Assembly: GCA_951217055.1 (NCBI GenBank) | Contig: OX578286.1 | Coordinates: forward strand, 34,876,345 to 34,940,344 | Source of the DNA: Gerris lacustris | Lineage: Eukaryota > Arthropoda > Insecta > Hemiptera > Gerridae | Reading direction: 5' to 3' | Length of the DNA stretch: 64,000 nt | In this document: piece by piece, positions 1-14,500 of the stretch | Position numbering within the stretch: position 1 is the first letter of the stretch | Layout: the number at the start of each line of letters is the position of its first letter | Made by a program: the position numbers and the translations under genes | Notes under the pieces: generated by a model | Told to the model about the DNA's origin: nothing | Seen by the model: only the letters and a program-made list of their open reading frames with translations | Databases searched by the model: none

Positions 1-2369
1 ATTTAACAGAAAATTTAAAAACGTAGTATATAAAAAGTTCTTTTTATCTTGAAATTTTTTTAAAATTAAACTTCTTATGTGAGGGTAAAGACTAAAGACA
101 GCAAGATAGGCAGCCTTTTCTGTTTCTCTTTTATCTTACAGCTTGATTTAAGAATCTATACGAAACCAAAATTCGTTTTCTGAATGTTGTCATTAAGGTG
201 TTCAAAACATAGATAATAAAAATTGAAACAATTGGATCAATTTGTTCATACAAACTAAATAGCAAATATGTCATTGCAGACTTGATTTCAAATTTTTAAT
301 TGCCAACTAAATTGTGTTGCTTCTCCTTTTTTGAATTAATCTAAGTTTTTTTTCAAAAATATTAATCATCTTTACAATAAATATATTCGAATAAATCACA
401 AAAAGATTGCTTCTATGGTAAGATAAGCCAGAATTCACCAAGAGCAATAATTGTATTAGTTAGTTGTTCGAACGTCTCATTCACCAGCACCGAAGTTCTT
501 TATTTAGTTTCATCGACTTTGTTTTTTTGTGGTTTGATTTGGTACCGGCAACACTGAGAGTGATGCTCACATGGCTTAGAAATGCCTTGACAAATTAAAT
601 ATATGGCATTGATAAAATCGAGTCTACTTTAGTTTCAATATGGACTCGTTAAAATCAAAGCGAGTATTGTGATCAACTCAAGGCTAGTTTCTTTGAAGAC
701 AGGATATGGAGCTCAATTTTCATGCTCGCATGAGAGCGAGCCGAGAGAGCTCTCTGCTACCTTTTAATTCATAGAGCAGCGAGCAATATAGTCATTTGAT
801 ATGAAATATATTATATATACTTTCGTGTTAAACATGGTTACTTGTATTTCTAGCTGAGAGGGTGAAAATGTCCCCACAGATGTTGAACTTGCATGTGTCC
901 GTGTCCATGATATGAGATCCTTACAGTCATTAAAACATGTTCATGGTTTCTTTGTTCCTGACAAAATCGGACAAATATTGTTGATTATCCATAGTATGAG
1001 CTCCTGATTGTCCATACTATGAGCTCCTGATTGTCCATACTATGAGCTCCTGATTGTCCTTCAAACATGTATACACATGCTTAAGATTAGATGATATCTA
1101 TTAAAAAAAGGTTGATATTCCAGACTCATATTGATGACGAAATCTTACATTGTCCGTTGCATGAGTTCCTGATAGTCCATAAAACATGGGCACGCTTAAG
1201 TTCTGATGAACATGTTATCTATTGCATAAAATACCCATATTCTAAACTTTCATCATCATTAGAATCTTAACTATTCCATAGAATGTTCATAATATTTCTG
1301 ATGGGAATCTTTAACATTTTCATGATAATGTCCATATGGAAGTGAGAAATCACTTTTTTCATGTGAAGTCTGCAAGGTACTAGGTTACTTTATCAAATAA
1401 ATCACTCTTTTTTCGACTGTTCAAACTTAATTACCATTGCGTAGTTTCTAAAGTGTCACGACTATCCATCATTTTGTTCCGCGAACAAAATCTAGAGTCA
1501 GTACTTCTATGGATGATAAGATGCATCCATACACCATGGAATGAGATCTATCCATGCATCATGTTCATGTTTAAAAGTTTATATAAACATGAATTCTCTG
1601 CTAATATCCAAGTTTCAGGCGATAATTAAAGATTTAAGGCTTGCGCTCGTTATTCGTGGTATAAAGTCCTCACTACTCACTACAGTTCATGCAACATAAT
1701 TATGATTAGCCATGATAATATGCTGATAATGAGAGAGCATGATAATCTTCGATGACCTTGTTTCATTTTCTCCGCATACAATTTCTTTAGTCAAGGCTAA
1801 TTAATATTCATGAAGTATGGACATGGACATATTCATAGTATGAAGTCCTGATTGTCAATGCTTCGCGTACATATTGAAGCCCATGTGAACAGGTCTTAAA
1901 GTCTTTATGTTTAAGCAGATGATCCTTCTGAATAAGGTGTTTGACTTCTTGATATTTCCCATTCTTTCTGCTTCATATAAAGTCCCTGAAAATTTTAAAA
2001 TTCATTCTATTGTTATTACAGTTATAAATTGGCACAAGTGAGAATTAAATTAGTACTTGCTTGATATATGAGTATAAGAGTATATTAAACAAAGTTTTAA
2101 CTTGACAGTCATATATTTCGAAGAAATTTAATCTAAATAAATGCAAAATTTACGTGTTTGAGGGCAGATATCTGAGAGAGCAGATCCTGGACTGATAGTA
2201 AATTGGACGAGACTTGTTGATGATGTTCATCATTACTGACTGCCACTGATTTCTCTAAACAACCCAACATCACAACATAATCATCAACTGATGAAAACTT
2301 AACTAAAGAAATATATTTAACAAATGATATGCAGTTGTGAGTAAACGCTGTGAAGTTTCTCATTTCTAC
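1..2369. other. Non-coding, probable CCDC66 intron or 3' flank
   Basis: No convincing exon was seen on either strand. The first ~60 bases match 60480-60537, the end of a dispersed repeat. At 982-1059 a 23-bp unit (ATTGTCCATACTATGAGCTC plus 3 nt) is repeated about three times in tandem. Degenerate copies recur near 905, 1150 and 1842, suggesting an older, decayed array. Confidence 0.5.
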
Positions 2370-2525
2370 CTTGAGATTGGAATGCTGATATAGCCAGTAA
2401 TCGTCTGACAGCTGAAGACGTCCTCACAAGTCCTGTTTGAGAGTCTCTTCTGACATTCAGCCGCATTACTCTCGGAGTGCAGACAGCCTTACTGCTCAAA
2501 CCCGTCTTTCTAGCTTTGCTCAGAC
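2370..2525 (-). CDS. CCDC66: CCDC66-like exon l, last one resolved
   Basis: Acceptor TTCTTTGTTCAG, donor TCTCAAG|GTAGAA, 156 nt. It is Arg/Ser-rich and includes RRDSQTGLVRTSSAVRRLLA. The frame is open at the donor, so another exon should lie below 2370, in 1-2369 or outside the window. I could not place one. Confidence 0.65.
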
Positions 2526-5500
2526 CTGAACAAAGAAATATACGCTTTGGTTGAGTAGGTGTTTAGCTTCTAAGAAAACAAAATTAATAAAGCACAAACG
2601 CAGTAGGTACTCAAAGTTCTAAAGAAGATGTTATAATTTATCAACTTGTTTCACGTGCTTCGCTAAGGAGCGCATATTGAAGTTAGCACATTATACATTA
2701 TATTAGATTAAACCACCTTCATTTTTTATTTAAGTGTTTTAGCTATCAGAAGGTAAGAGGTATTTACTTTTTATACATTTAGAATTTAAAAAAAAATCAG
2801 TCATAATGAAATATATTTTTATTGTATAACTGATAGATATGTTTTATTTAAGTAATTTACCAGTTCTTATCGGATAGTGAAGCGAAGGTTTGATTCCAGG
2901 CTGATAACTGGGTTCCTGGCCTGGAGAAGATGATCTACGACAGATATAAACATTGTATATAGACCTCATGCAAAATTACCAACAAAAATTTCCGAGTTCA
3001 AGTCTCAGGAAGATAAGATATTTTAAATATGCAGATTATCGACGAAATTGAGGGTAACGGGAATCAACCAAATTGAGGACATCGAAGATCAGTGAAGCTG
3101 AGGTTAGCAAGTATCAGTCAAATTAAGGATTGAATTCACAATGAGTGTATCAACAATTTAGTAGTTGTAGAATTGATAATACGCCAAACGTAATATCAAG
3201 CTGGGTCTGGATCAAGATGCAGAATGAGGTAGTTACAACTGACAATTCGGAAATACGTATTTCTCTTTTCAAACTAAAGGTAAATAAGAATAGTCAGACC
3301 ACCACCTTTCTTACTTGTAATAAACTTGGTCGACTAGTCCGATGATTCGCTTTTATAGGTGTAGTACATCGTAATGTTAAGTGGAAGCAACAGTAAGATA
3401 CTGACGACTGAAGAGAAGAATTATGTATTTGTACTACAACTATTACTTCATTACTACGATTACTTCAGGAGTTGTCTTCTAAGGTTCAAAGGAGTTGACA
3501 TCACCCACTCGATAAAGGAACACCAACGAAGACAGCAACATCCCGACAAAGGATTAACCCGACTGAAGGAACCCCCGGGATATCCAGGTAAAATCTTCTT
3601 TCTAAAAAAAACTATTATAAATACACCATTCTTTCTCTCCAGTAGTCAGTTCAACTTCATGATGCTCCACACCACTGAAGATGCATCCAGCAGTGAAAGC
3701 TATTCTTTGGACATCAAACCATTCGTGACACAAATTTAATCGAAAAACCAAGTTATTACGTTCATTCTTACTCTTGACTGATTCGCTCTTGACTCTCGCA
3801 AACCTCAATTTATACTACTCTCATAGATAGATGTAAAATGAAACTGGTAGGTGTATCCATTTAATTTCAGTATACTTACGTTACTAGGAATTTATCTGGA
3901 ACTGAATTCCAAACACCATTAAAAAAAATGTTGTTCTGTTATCAGAAAGCAGTCACATGCTTAAAAACTAAGTAATCAATATGCTAGGCATAAATAGGCA
4001 AAACTGGAGTATAAGGCGTAAGGACTTCACGTTTCTAAGGCCCTTTCCAAAAAGGAAGGGCTTATCCGTCTAAAATTAAAACTAGCCACATCAAATGCAC
4101 TGTTTTGAATAAGGGATATTTAATCTCTTAAATGTATAGATTGGAATAAAATATATTGGCCTAGCTCTACCCACAGGCCAAGCGATTTTCGAACGTACCA
4201 TTTACTGCAGAATAACCCATTAATACTTTCTCCAAAAACCATAAGAAGGATGTATACTGGAAATCCTAAACAGAGTTTGATTCTCAGTATTACTCATCTA
4301 ATTCGACATATACCTTGATGTGTCCTGATCATCGTTGCTGTTGTTTCGTCTGAGCCTGACGTTTCGTCTTCTGTAAGGATCTCTGTCCGAAGCCTTGACG
4401 AACTTCCTCTCTGGTCTATTTACGCCCCACTTTGGTCGCTCCTCGAGTCTCTGAACCCCGCGGAGTGTTCTGGATAGTCTTCTAGACAAAAGTGTACAAC
4501 ATCAAGTAAACTCGTAAAACACTCTTAAATAGCATTCAAAATATACAGATCAGCATTAGGTTTCCTTGATTAGGAATGAATAATTAAATCTTTTCACTAA
4601 AACTACCCTTGAGTTGATTCTACTTAGAGTATTGATGTGCTCATAAATACTCTATGTAAGCAGACAAAACTTCAATTTTACATAGATATCGATAGAATAA
4701 CTTTATTTTCACTGACTTAGCTTCTGTTTGGGTGGCTTTCTCGGTCCATCTAGTTGGTCTGTATTTGGAGGGAGTGAGTAACCTGCCTTGTTCCGGTGTA
4801 GCTACCAGTCTAAGCTGAGAGGATTCGATTTCCACAACTGGGTCACTTGTTTTTAATGCTTCGAGTGCTCGAATCACCGACTCTTCAAGAGGATCCCTTC
4901 TTGAACCAATAGAATCCTTCCTGGCCGCAAGCATTTCTCTGACGTCTTGGTTGTCTTGAGGAGTTAATGGCCTTAGGGGTGACGTCGAGTCTATCCGTGG
5001 TGCTGCAGCAACAACTGCAAAACTCTGATAACTCCTGTGACTTATAACGTTCTGAAATTGTTGACCATCTTTACTATCGTGTCTTGTAATATTATCGTGT
5101 TTCTCAACAACTCTACTGCAGACTTCTTGTCGACAGTCATTTACTACTTTTTGATCTTCGTTAATATTTTCTCTTGAGATATTTATAAATGCCAAGTCGT
5201 TACTATTGCTGCAGCACGTCTGTTCCGATCTGATTTCATTTCTCAAATCTTCTTGCTTAATACTGTCGAAGTAACTTGTCACTCTTTGATTGATTTCGTC
5301 CTTGATACAGGGGAGTTCAGAAGGTCTTTCACATTCGGCGAACTTTCTGCAGGTGAAAGCTGTTTCCTTGCTACTCATTGAGTCCGGTCTACACCTATCC
5401 GAGGTTCTGTGGCAGTCCTGTAGCGGTACTTCACAACTGTCTCTTGTTTCCTGTTTGAATCTTGCGTCCTGCTCACAGATGTCGTTCGAATGGCGTCTCA

Positions 5501-8500
5501 GTTCTACCACCGGAGGAGAAGGACGTCTCGTCTTTGTACAACCACTTTCTTTACTGACGTGCCTCATCCTCATCTTTATCTTTTCTTCCTTAGCTTTCCT
5601 TTCGGCTTCTTCGAGTGCTTCCTTCATAGCTTTGGCTTTCCTTTCTTCCTTTTCCTGAAACACCAAGAATTCCAAATGATATATTTTTAAATGTTAAGTT
5701 TATTTTAGCAAGTTGGCTTATAAAATGTTAGGAGGGCAAATAGAAATCTGAGGCTTAAGGCTCGGTCAAGCAGGAAGTGGACTGTTCGCGCGGATGGAAC
5801 GACCTCAATCCGTCATGGACTGAGGAGAGAATGCGGACTGTCCGCCGTTCATCGCAGACTTGGGTGGTCAAACTTTAAAATGTCACTTATGATAAGAGAG
5901 AATTATCAAATTACACCACAAATCAGCCCACCAAAGCTTTCTTAACCTCTTGATTGAGAGGAAGATCAAGTGACACTGTCTACACTGTACGAAACCGTTT
6001 CTTCACAACTTCAACTTATTGAAATCCATGAATCATTATATTAAACATTTTACCAAAATTATATTTTTATTATAAGATTTATTTATTTTGTAATATTTTG
6101 ATTGAATTTTGAAATTATGAATTATTAAATACACAGTGCCTTTGAATAGGTACTGCCCACCATTCCAAGCAACAGTCGATATTGATAGGCCATCGATTTA
6201 CTGACAGTGTTTCGTCTACACATCACGGGTTGACCAGATTGCCCTTAACCACTGTTGCAGTATTTGGAGACACGTGGTCATCAACTCTCATCGTCCAGTA
6301 TGGCAGATGAGAGTCAACACGCTCTTGGATTTCCATAATCTTAGGCATCCAACACGCTCTTGGATATTCAGACTGTATATCTGGGTATCCAAGAGCGACA
6401 GGAGCTACTCCTGCCGAGTGAGCTACTCCTGACGATGCCGGGGTATACATGGAACAAGGGCCAAGGGGACCCTATTAGAGCAGGGATAGGGCAAATAAGA
6501 TAAGATATTGATATTGTTTTGTGTAAAGGTAAAATATTGTAGAAAAGAATCGCATAAAATTAAGTTCATAGTATGAAAAAAACACAAGCTCCAATGAACC
6601 TTATTAAATAACTATATTTTAAAAAAGTGGAATAAGAGTGTTTCTATTGTTAATACAATTTATTTGGTTTACAATAAGCTCTACATTATAATGTTGTGCA
6701 AAGTTACACCGTTGGCATGCTTATACAAGTAAACACGTGCGTGACAAGCAAATACAAAGCAATAAGCTACTGAGTACCCTGTTATTACAATAACATATTA
6801 TTATAAGTTTCAAGATAAAGCGAAATATAAGCACCTGCTTCTCTCTAAGCTTCTGTTGTTCCTGGAGGTAGCGTTGTCTTTCAACCAGCTGCTGCCTTCG
6901 GAGTCTTTCCTCTGCTTTAGCTTCTTCCATCATTTCTCTTTCTCTTTCCTCGCGTTTCAGTCTCTCTTTCTCTTCTAGCTAAAACACAAAAAAACAAGCT
7001 TAAGAATATGCATCTATCTTCAGAATATCTAGATCTGCAAGTCAGTATAGTTGCAGATAACGTCAACACCTTTGGAGCTTGAAAGTTGAGACTTTAAAGA
7101 AAAGCTACTCACTGCTCATACTTTTTTTCGACAGCATAGAAATAAATTTAGGGTAGCCCGGTGCAGCATTGCTATCGCGTTCACTTGTCACAAAGGAGGT
7201 TTCTGGTTCGATTCCCGACTCTGGTAAGGGTCCCCAAATTCGGTTTTCACTCAGCATTACCATATAAATGGAGCAGCTGCTTATGTGAAGCAGTGACTAA
7301 CTAATTGCGTATGCCAATTGTAAGGTTTATGTAGTTGTATAAACCCTTTGGCTGGTCTAGGTCCTCCACTGGTTAATGAACCCCGGAGTTAGTTAGTCAT
7401 CAATTTGACTTTTAGATTAATTTAGTAAGTCCTACAAAATCTTACTACAATTTTGCTCTTTATTCTACTCTATTGCAAGAGTTGCTTGAGCTCACTGTCT
7501 AGGTATCAAACCTGTTGCTTGATCGCATGCTGATGTTGAAGTGCTTTCTGTCTTTTCCTCAGCCTGTCATCAAGTTCGTCTTGTGGAAGTGGTGCGTTCT
7601 GGCCACGGACATGGGTTCTTCCATCTAAGTATGCCAATCTGGAAACATATTTGAAAGAAAAACTAGTAGGGAGAATTATGGTTCTTAATATTGTTAATAA
7701 GGATATAGGGACCTATCCCTTCCAGGTAGTGTAGGGGAAAGAATTTAGTTTTAAGTAGAAAAATATTCAATAATTTTACAGCAGAAATAATAAATAAGCA
7801 AAAAACTGATCGTAAAACTGAATACATGGCTGGCCGTGGTGGCCTTCAGGGGCTTCTATACAGGTAAGAAAAGAACCAAACCACCAAAATGCCCTAATCC
7901 ACTTTTGCTGTTGGTTAGGGCCTTTAGAAATTTGACCATCGACATTATTTGAATCTAGATCTAGACAAACTAAACAAGTAAGTTCATTATAATAGTGGAT
8001 ACCTAGTATTATCCGTATCAGCTGTGTCGAGCCTGGCTTCAGAGCTTCGGTCCGATGACATGGTTCCGCTACCATCCTCGTGTGAGATCACAAGAACTTC
8101 AGCGCCACCGTCCCTGAACAAAAAAATATTATCCTTTTTTTTTTTTTTTTTTAAACAAATAAAATAAGTTGATACCAAAGTTAGTACAAGAAGTTAGTTA
8201 GGAAGCCAATAAATACGTTAGTAATGAATTTGAGAAACCGGAAATGTCGTTAAAACATCAGTCATGTTTAATGCACATTATACGTTGCCATGCCAAGCTA
8301 AATAATTGTAAACTTATCAGTTACAAAACAGGATTTCAGTTACAAAATCATACTTTAAATACTCTTTATTCTTACACAGACTCGTTCAATTTCTCTCCTT
8401 TCTAAACCAGACTAATTGATTCTCTCCATTCTTAAAGGGAATAGTTTGATTATATCTCCATTCTAAAAATGTATCAGTTTGATTCTTCTCCATTCTTAAT

Positions 8501-11500
8501 ACTAGATGCAGTACTAGAGCAGTATACTAAATTTATAGTCTGCCATGTTATCCTTTTTTCGTCCACACTACCGTATGATTTCAAAATTTCCTGTGTACAT
8601 CTAAACCTCTGGTGAACTTAAATTCTGTTCTTTTCTTAAGGCCCATTTACACTTTGATTATAGTGCAAGTGCAAGTGCAAGTGTTTTGTGAAAATTGTGA
8701 AAACACATGGTGTCCAAATGGGTAACATAACAATATTAGCTATCTTTGAGAGAGATAGTAAGTCATCAAATTAGAAAATACATTTTAGTTCCCCATCCAT
8801 ATGATCTTGGGGTTTAACAATATGCCCAGTCCAATTCCATTTTCGCTCTGCCATGACCCATCACCTATATTATATCTTATTTGTGTCTTACTTAGTAATC
8901 ATCCGGCACACTTCCTTACCTCTACTTATTCGACTTCATTATTTTTCTTCGCAATGGATTCGATTTGTTGATATAGCGTGTAAGACTAACCTGATAGCTC
9001 TGTTAGTCCATGCTGGTGTATCAGGAGATGAAGGTGAGTCCACGGGAGGAGTCCAAAGTCTTCCAACGCCTAGACCACGTTCCCCCCACCTTGCTCTTTC
9101 TTCTCCCCCACTCCTCCAACCAGCAGGTGATCCCCACTCCCCACTCTCAGTCCCGCACCTAGAACAAATAAACCGCATCAGTGATAAGTTAATCTAGCAG
9201 TACCTGTAAGATAATCAGGTGATAGTTAATCTAGTAGTGTCTGTAAGATAATCTGGTGATAGTTAAGCAAGTAGTACCTGTAAGGTAATCTGGTGATGTA
9301 AGGTTCTGGCTTGATATACTGGCTAGAGGTTAAAGCGTTGGTTACCTCGTAGCCAGCATCACTGGCGTAGCCAGAAGTATCTCCTCCCCTCTCCTCACCA
9401 GATTCCTGTCAACATTTCACCATATTTCTCAGTTAGAAAAACATAAAATTACACTCATTCGCAAAGATTCGAACCACTCTGGAATTATTATGCATTGCAA
9501 TTTTCATTGCATAAAGAAATATATATTTTTAGGGTGTTTAGGTAAAAACAAGGACCTTTATATATTTTTAAGCATGTCTATCTGTAACGGACCTGATCTT
9601 TGAAAGTACCAACACAAAAATTTAAAACTTTGCAGTTATGTATTATGGATAACATCCTAAACCTAGGAAAAAGTGCACTTATTTAGATTGTTACTCCCCT
9701 TATAAAGAAAACAGAGGGGAGTAACAATCTAAAGAAGGTGAACGGAATGTTCTTCTTTAGACTATTACTCCCCTTATAAAAACAGAAGTGTGATATTCCT
9801 TTGGCCCAAAGTACATTGGACTAAACATCACTTTGTCTTAATAGTTACTTAGTTATTTATATTCTAAAATCCCTCGGGGGAGTAAAAATCTAGAGAAGTA
9901 CCGTAAAATGATAGGAAGCCTCAAAAAACATCCCTCAAAAATGTAATCAACCTGATCTTCGAAAGTACAAAATACAAAAATTTGAAACTTTGCAATTATG
10001 TATTATGTAAAATAACCCAAACCTAGGAAAAACGGCACTTCATTAGATTTTTACTCCTCTTATTAAAAAAACAGAGGGGAGTAAGAATCCAAATAAGATG
10101 TACGAAATGTTCTTCTTTAGACTGTTACTCCCCTTATAAAAACAGAAGTGTGATATTCCTTTGTCCCAAAGTAAATTGAACTAAACATCCCTTTGTCTTA
10201 ATAGTTATTTAGTTAAAGTCATTTATATTCTAAAATCCCACAGGGGAGTAACAATCTAGAGAAGTACCAGAAAAAGATAGGAAGCCTCAAAAAACATCCC
10301 TCAAAAACAAAGTGTAAAGTTTAAAAGATTAACTTTTAAATAGAAATTCGTTATGTGGGGAAATAAATTTATGAGAATGCCCCCCTGAGACAAATGTATA
10401 CTTGATTGATTTTTGTACCAAATCATCTTTGAACCATGTATTTTAAAAGAAATTGAGTTTTTACGTTTCCTTCTCTAATTATTTTTGATTAATAAATCAT
10501 CGAAATATTCTAAAACTGTTTATAATAGTCCAGGAGATAGCGAGCAAGAAGGTGCCTGATTAACATAAGTAATCTTTTTGTCTTCGGCTAGTTCGTCTGA
10601 AGGACATAGCTTGCCAATAGGCATTTGAAAAAAAAACAAAAAAAAAAAAAAACGGGTGAAGAGCGGCCATGTCCCACTCTTTATGTTGGACAATGTAATT
10701 TTCATGATCCTGAGTACGAAATTAGTTAGTAGACCAAAAATCAAGTTGATGATAATTTGTCACTTAATAGGTTAGTTAGTCGAATATTACTTCAAATCAA
10801 AGAGGTCACCTATTAAGTGACAAACTACTATCAACTTGATTTTTGGTCTACAAACTAATTTCGGGAGTGAACCGATTGAGCGCGAAAGTAAAAAACTGAG
10901 AGTCAACTGAGCGCAGACCTTACAAACTGTTGAGTGTCAACTGAGCGCAAGTACGTAAGACTTACTTTTTACTTGGTTACTTAGGACAGTGTTGATAGAG
11001 CGCGAAAGTAAAATTGTTGTAAGAGTCGATTTAGCGCAAGATTATAAACTACTCGCACCTTTTGGAGTCACAATACATTAATAAAGTATACATTTTTTTA
11101 TTTTCACACTCAATCAAATAAATCAAATAAAAACTAGGTTTAAACATTTACCTATAATGAGATCCTGGTTTTCTTTGTTGTTCTTATACTCGTTGTACTC
11201 TTTAGATAGCCCAACTTGCTGAATGCGGCGATACCAAGATTGTGTAAAATGAAACCGACATCATGTAATGGTGGTTTCTGGCCATAATACATTTTTGATA
11301 GCTAAATGTATAGCTTGCTCAAAATCTACCACAATTTGACTGGGTTTTAGGTTAATTCCTGAATTTCGACAATCCACTGAAAATTTTCTCCAATGCATAC
11401 TGATTAGTATTTTCATCTTTAGTAGGGAGTTGTGCCCAGAGCAATGGAATATAATGATTACTGACAAAGACATGCATCGTGAATAATTGTGAAAAAAATT

Positions 11501-14500
11501 TCTTGCACTCAATCGACTCTATGCATGCTAGACACCTCGCGCTGAATCATCTCTCATGAATAAAAATCTCGCGCCGAATCAACACTGCGCATGCAAAAGT
11601 TCTTGCGCTCAATCGTCTCTCATGATTTAATCCTTATTTTTCTGTCGCGCTCAATGGGTACTTACCCCTAATTTCATACTCAAGATCATGTAAATACATT
11701 GTCCACCATAAAGGGCGGGACATGGCCGCTCTCCACTGATTTTTTTTTTTTTTTCAAATGCCCATTGCCAAGCTATGTCCCGAAGACGAACTTAGCCAAC
11801 CACATATTCTTAGAAGACACCAAACGAATTACTTATACACAAAATTCTAGCTTGATGTTAGTCAGACAATTGTTTGCACGCAATCTCCTGGACTATAAGG
11901 AATTTTTCAAACGTCACATTAAATACCACCCCCCCCCCAAAAAAATAAAAATAAATTAAAACTTTAATATCTTGGGAACAGTTTTACCTATACAGACTTC
12001 TGAATCATGTCATTGCGTTTGGATAACAAAAATCCAGATCAAGACATTTGTTTTACGTCATTATTAATAAACTTGGCATATTTTGTAACAAAAAATCCCC
12101 CCCCCCAAAAAGAATTCTTTAAAATATAACATCTTGGGGATTAGGTTTGAGCTAAAAATTTGAAAGTATAGTTTCATTGCGTTTGGAGGACAAAAAAAAC
12201 CTTAAAAGCGGCGTATATTTCACGTCAATATGTTTAGTTAGGTTAAGAAAAGTTATAGATGAAACAAACTTTAAAATGGCCGCCATCATAAAACGGCTAT
12301 ACCAATTCATGCTGGGTTGACAACTTCGTCCGATTTGTTAAATCATATTATTGGAAACGTTATTTTTATCCCCCCCCCCCCACATAATACTGTTATAATA
12401 AGACTAAGTTGGTTGTATACTACCTTCAGACAGTATTACCGGATCATAATGATGATTAGAAATGATTGGAGGAAGGTTTGTACTTGAGTAAGGTAAAGCT
12501 CCAGCTGTCCGAACTGATCTCTCCACTGGACTGTCTTCTTCTCTGTCAACATAAATAAATTATATTTTTAATTAAAATTAAAAATCGGTACGAGACAACT
12601 CAGTAATTACTAACGAGTACATAATTACTTAGTCCAGTATTTTCCAATAATTAGTTGCTTTTTTCGTAGTTGCATTTAATTATTATTGAATATTAAATAA
12701 AAAAAAGTATCATAATAATAACTTCTTTTCGGTGGAGAAGTACCGTTCGCGTTTAACCGTTCACAAAAAAAGCTATGTATTTTCTAAGTAACATGATTTT
12801 TCCCGAAAAAAAAAAAACAATTTATAATGTTAGATACGTATTTAGATGGAATACATTTTTATTTTTTTTTAAAAAATGTTGGAACTGTTTTCGAGAAATT
12901 GTTTATTTTACGTTATTTCAGAGTTTTGTTTCGGTTAGCGCCTCCCAAATTTCGAGTTAACATTAATTTCTTGGTATGATTTTTCATGTGATGATGAAAA
13001 ATTTAAGCCAAATTTCTTTGATATCAGCCCAGTAATTTAGGCTCCACGCGTCTGGTCTGTGCAGGCGAAAGATTACTGACGACCGACCGTCCTTTTTTGA
13101 ATATACTTTATTGGACCCAGGGGACATCAAAACGTTTATAAAACATAAAACCCTCAAAATCAAAATTTCGCAGTAAAATAATTTATCTCTATAATACTAT
13201 GTATACATAAGAAATTAAAAAACAAATGCATCATATGTCATATGTACGTGGTTACAATATTATGGTATAATTAATTATAAACAACAAGGTAAATATCGGG
13301 CCGATTGTTAATCTGATAAGGGAATTAGAACTTAGTGAACAGAATACTAAGTAGGGAATAGAACTTCATGAAACATGATGGTTTAGTTTTAATTTCTCAA
13401 TATTATACGGATTTCTACTAAATTTAAACGAGCAAGAAGGAAAAGCAATACTATTTATTTGATCAACATAAAATTTGTTCACTTTACTTTGTTTAACAAT
13501 GTTCTATGATAATTGATTAATTTTGCTAAATATTCTGAGAAATACTGGTGTATACTACTGATATTATTCTGTGTAATACTCTTGTATGTCACTAAAGATT
13601 CTGTATAATAAATACTTTTGTATAAGTTATTCTAAATGTTCTGTGTTATACTCTTGTATATAAGTTGATATTTTCGGTTATGGTTAATACTGTTGCATAG
13701 TAGGTACTAAATCTGATATTGAATACTTTTGTATATAACTAGGTATTATGGTTAATACTGTTGAATAGTAGGTACTAGATCTTCTGTTGAATACTGTTGT
13801 ATGTCACTAGATCTGATGTTGAATACTTTTGTATAAACTAAATATTATGGTTAATACTGTTGTATAGTAGGTAGTAGATTTTATTTTAATAGTTTTATAT
13901 CACTAGATCTTCAGTTGAATACTATTTTATGTCACTAGATATGCTGTTGAATACTGTTTTGTATTAACTAAATATTATGGTTAATACTGTAGTATAGTAG
14001 GTAGTAGATATTTTTTTGTTGTATTTCACAAGATCTTCAGTTGAATACTGTTGTATGTCACTTGATCTTCAGTTAAATAACGTTGTATGTCACTAGATCT
14101 GCTGTTGAATACAGTTGTATGTCACTAGATCTTCTGTTGAATACTGTTGTATTATTTTATGTGTTCTATTCTAGATGTTCAATATAACAATTTTGTGTGT
14201 AACATAATCATCCGAGTTACTGTTGTATGTAACTTAGTGTTCTGTGTAAGACTGTTGAATGTTACAAGATGTTCTGTGTAATACAGTAAGGAAGAATGGA
14301 CAAGGTATTCAGTAGTGGGCAGTAAAGAGGCATATTGACCTCTTATAGAAGTATCGTGACTTGAAGGCAAGTACTCAACTGAGAGTTCAGTCAACTTGCC
14401 TCAGCTCGACCTAGATACAAGCAAGACGAGACCAGCCAACACTTGCCTCTTCCTTATCAACTTTCCTTTGTTTTTATTACGGCTTCCTTTTTTAATCAGC

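Larger units (their letters stand above)
10526..11895. mobile_element. TAGTCC-family foldback element, copy 1, containing a Mutator-like insertion
   Basis: It begins TAGTCCAGGAGATAGCG, ends TCTCCTGGACTA and is flanked by TAA at both ends (10523-10525, 11896-11898). The arms include the shared phrases GAGCGGCCATGTCCC and ACTTGATTTTTGGTCTAC. The interior is interrupted at 10863-11667 by a separate element. No coding sequence of its own was seen. Confidence 0.75.

Noticed and set aside
4298..4313. Stop TAG as the end of the CCDC66 protein
   Set aside because: A good donor (ATCAAG|GTATAT) precedes it, and the next two downstream exons fit in phase. Kept only as a possible intron-retention end.
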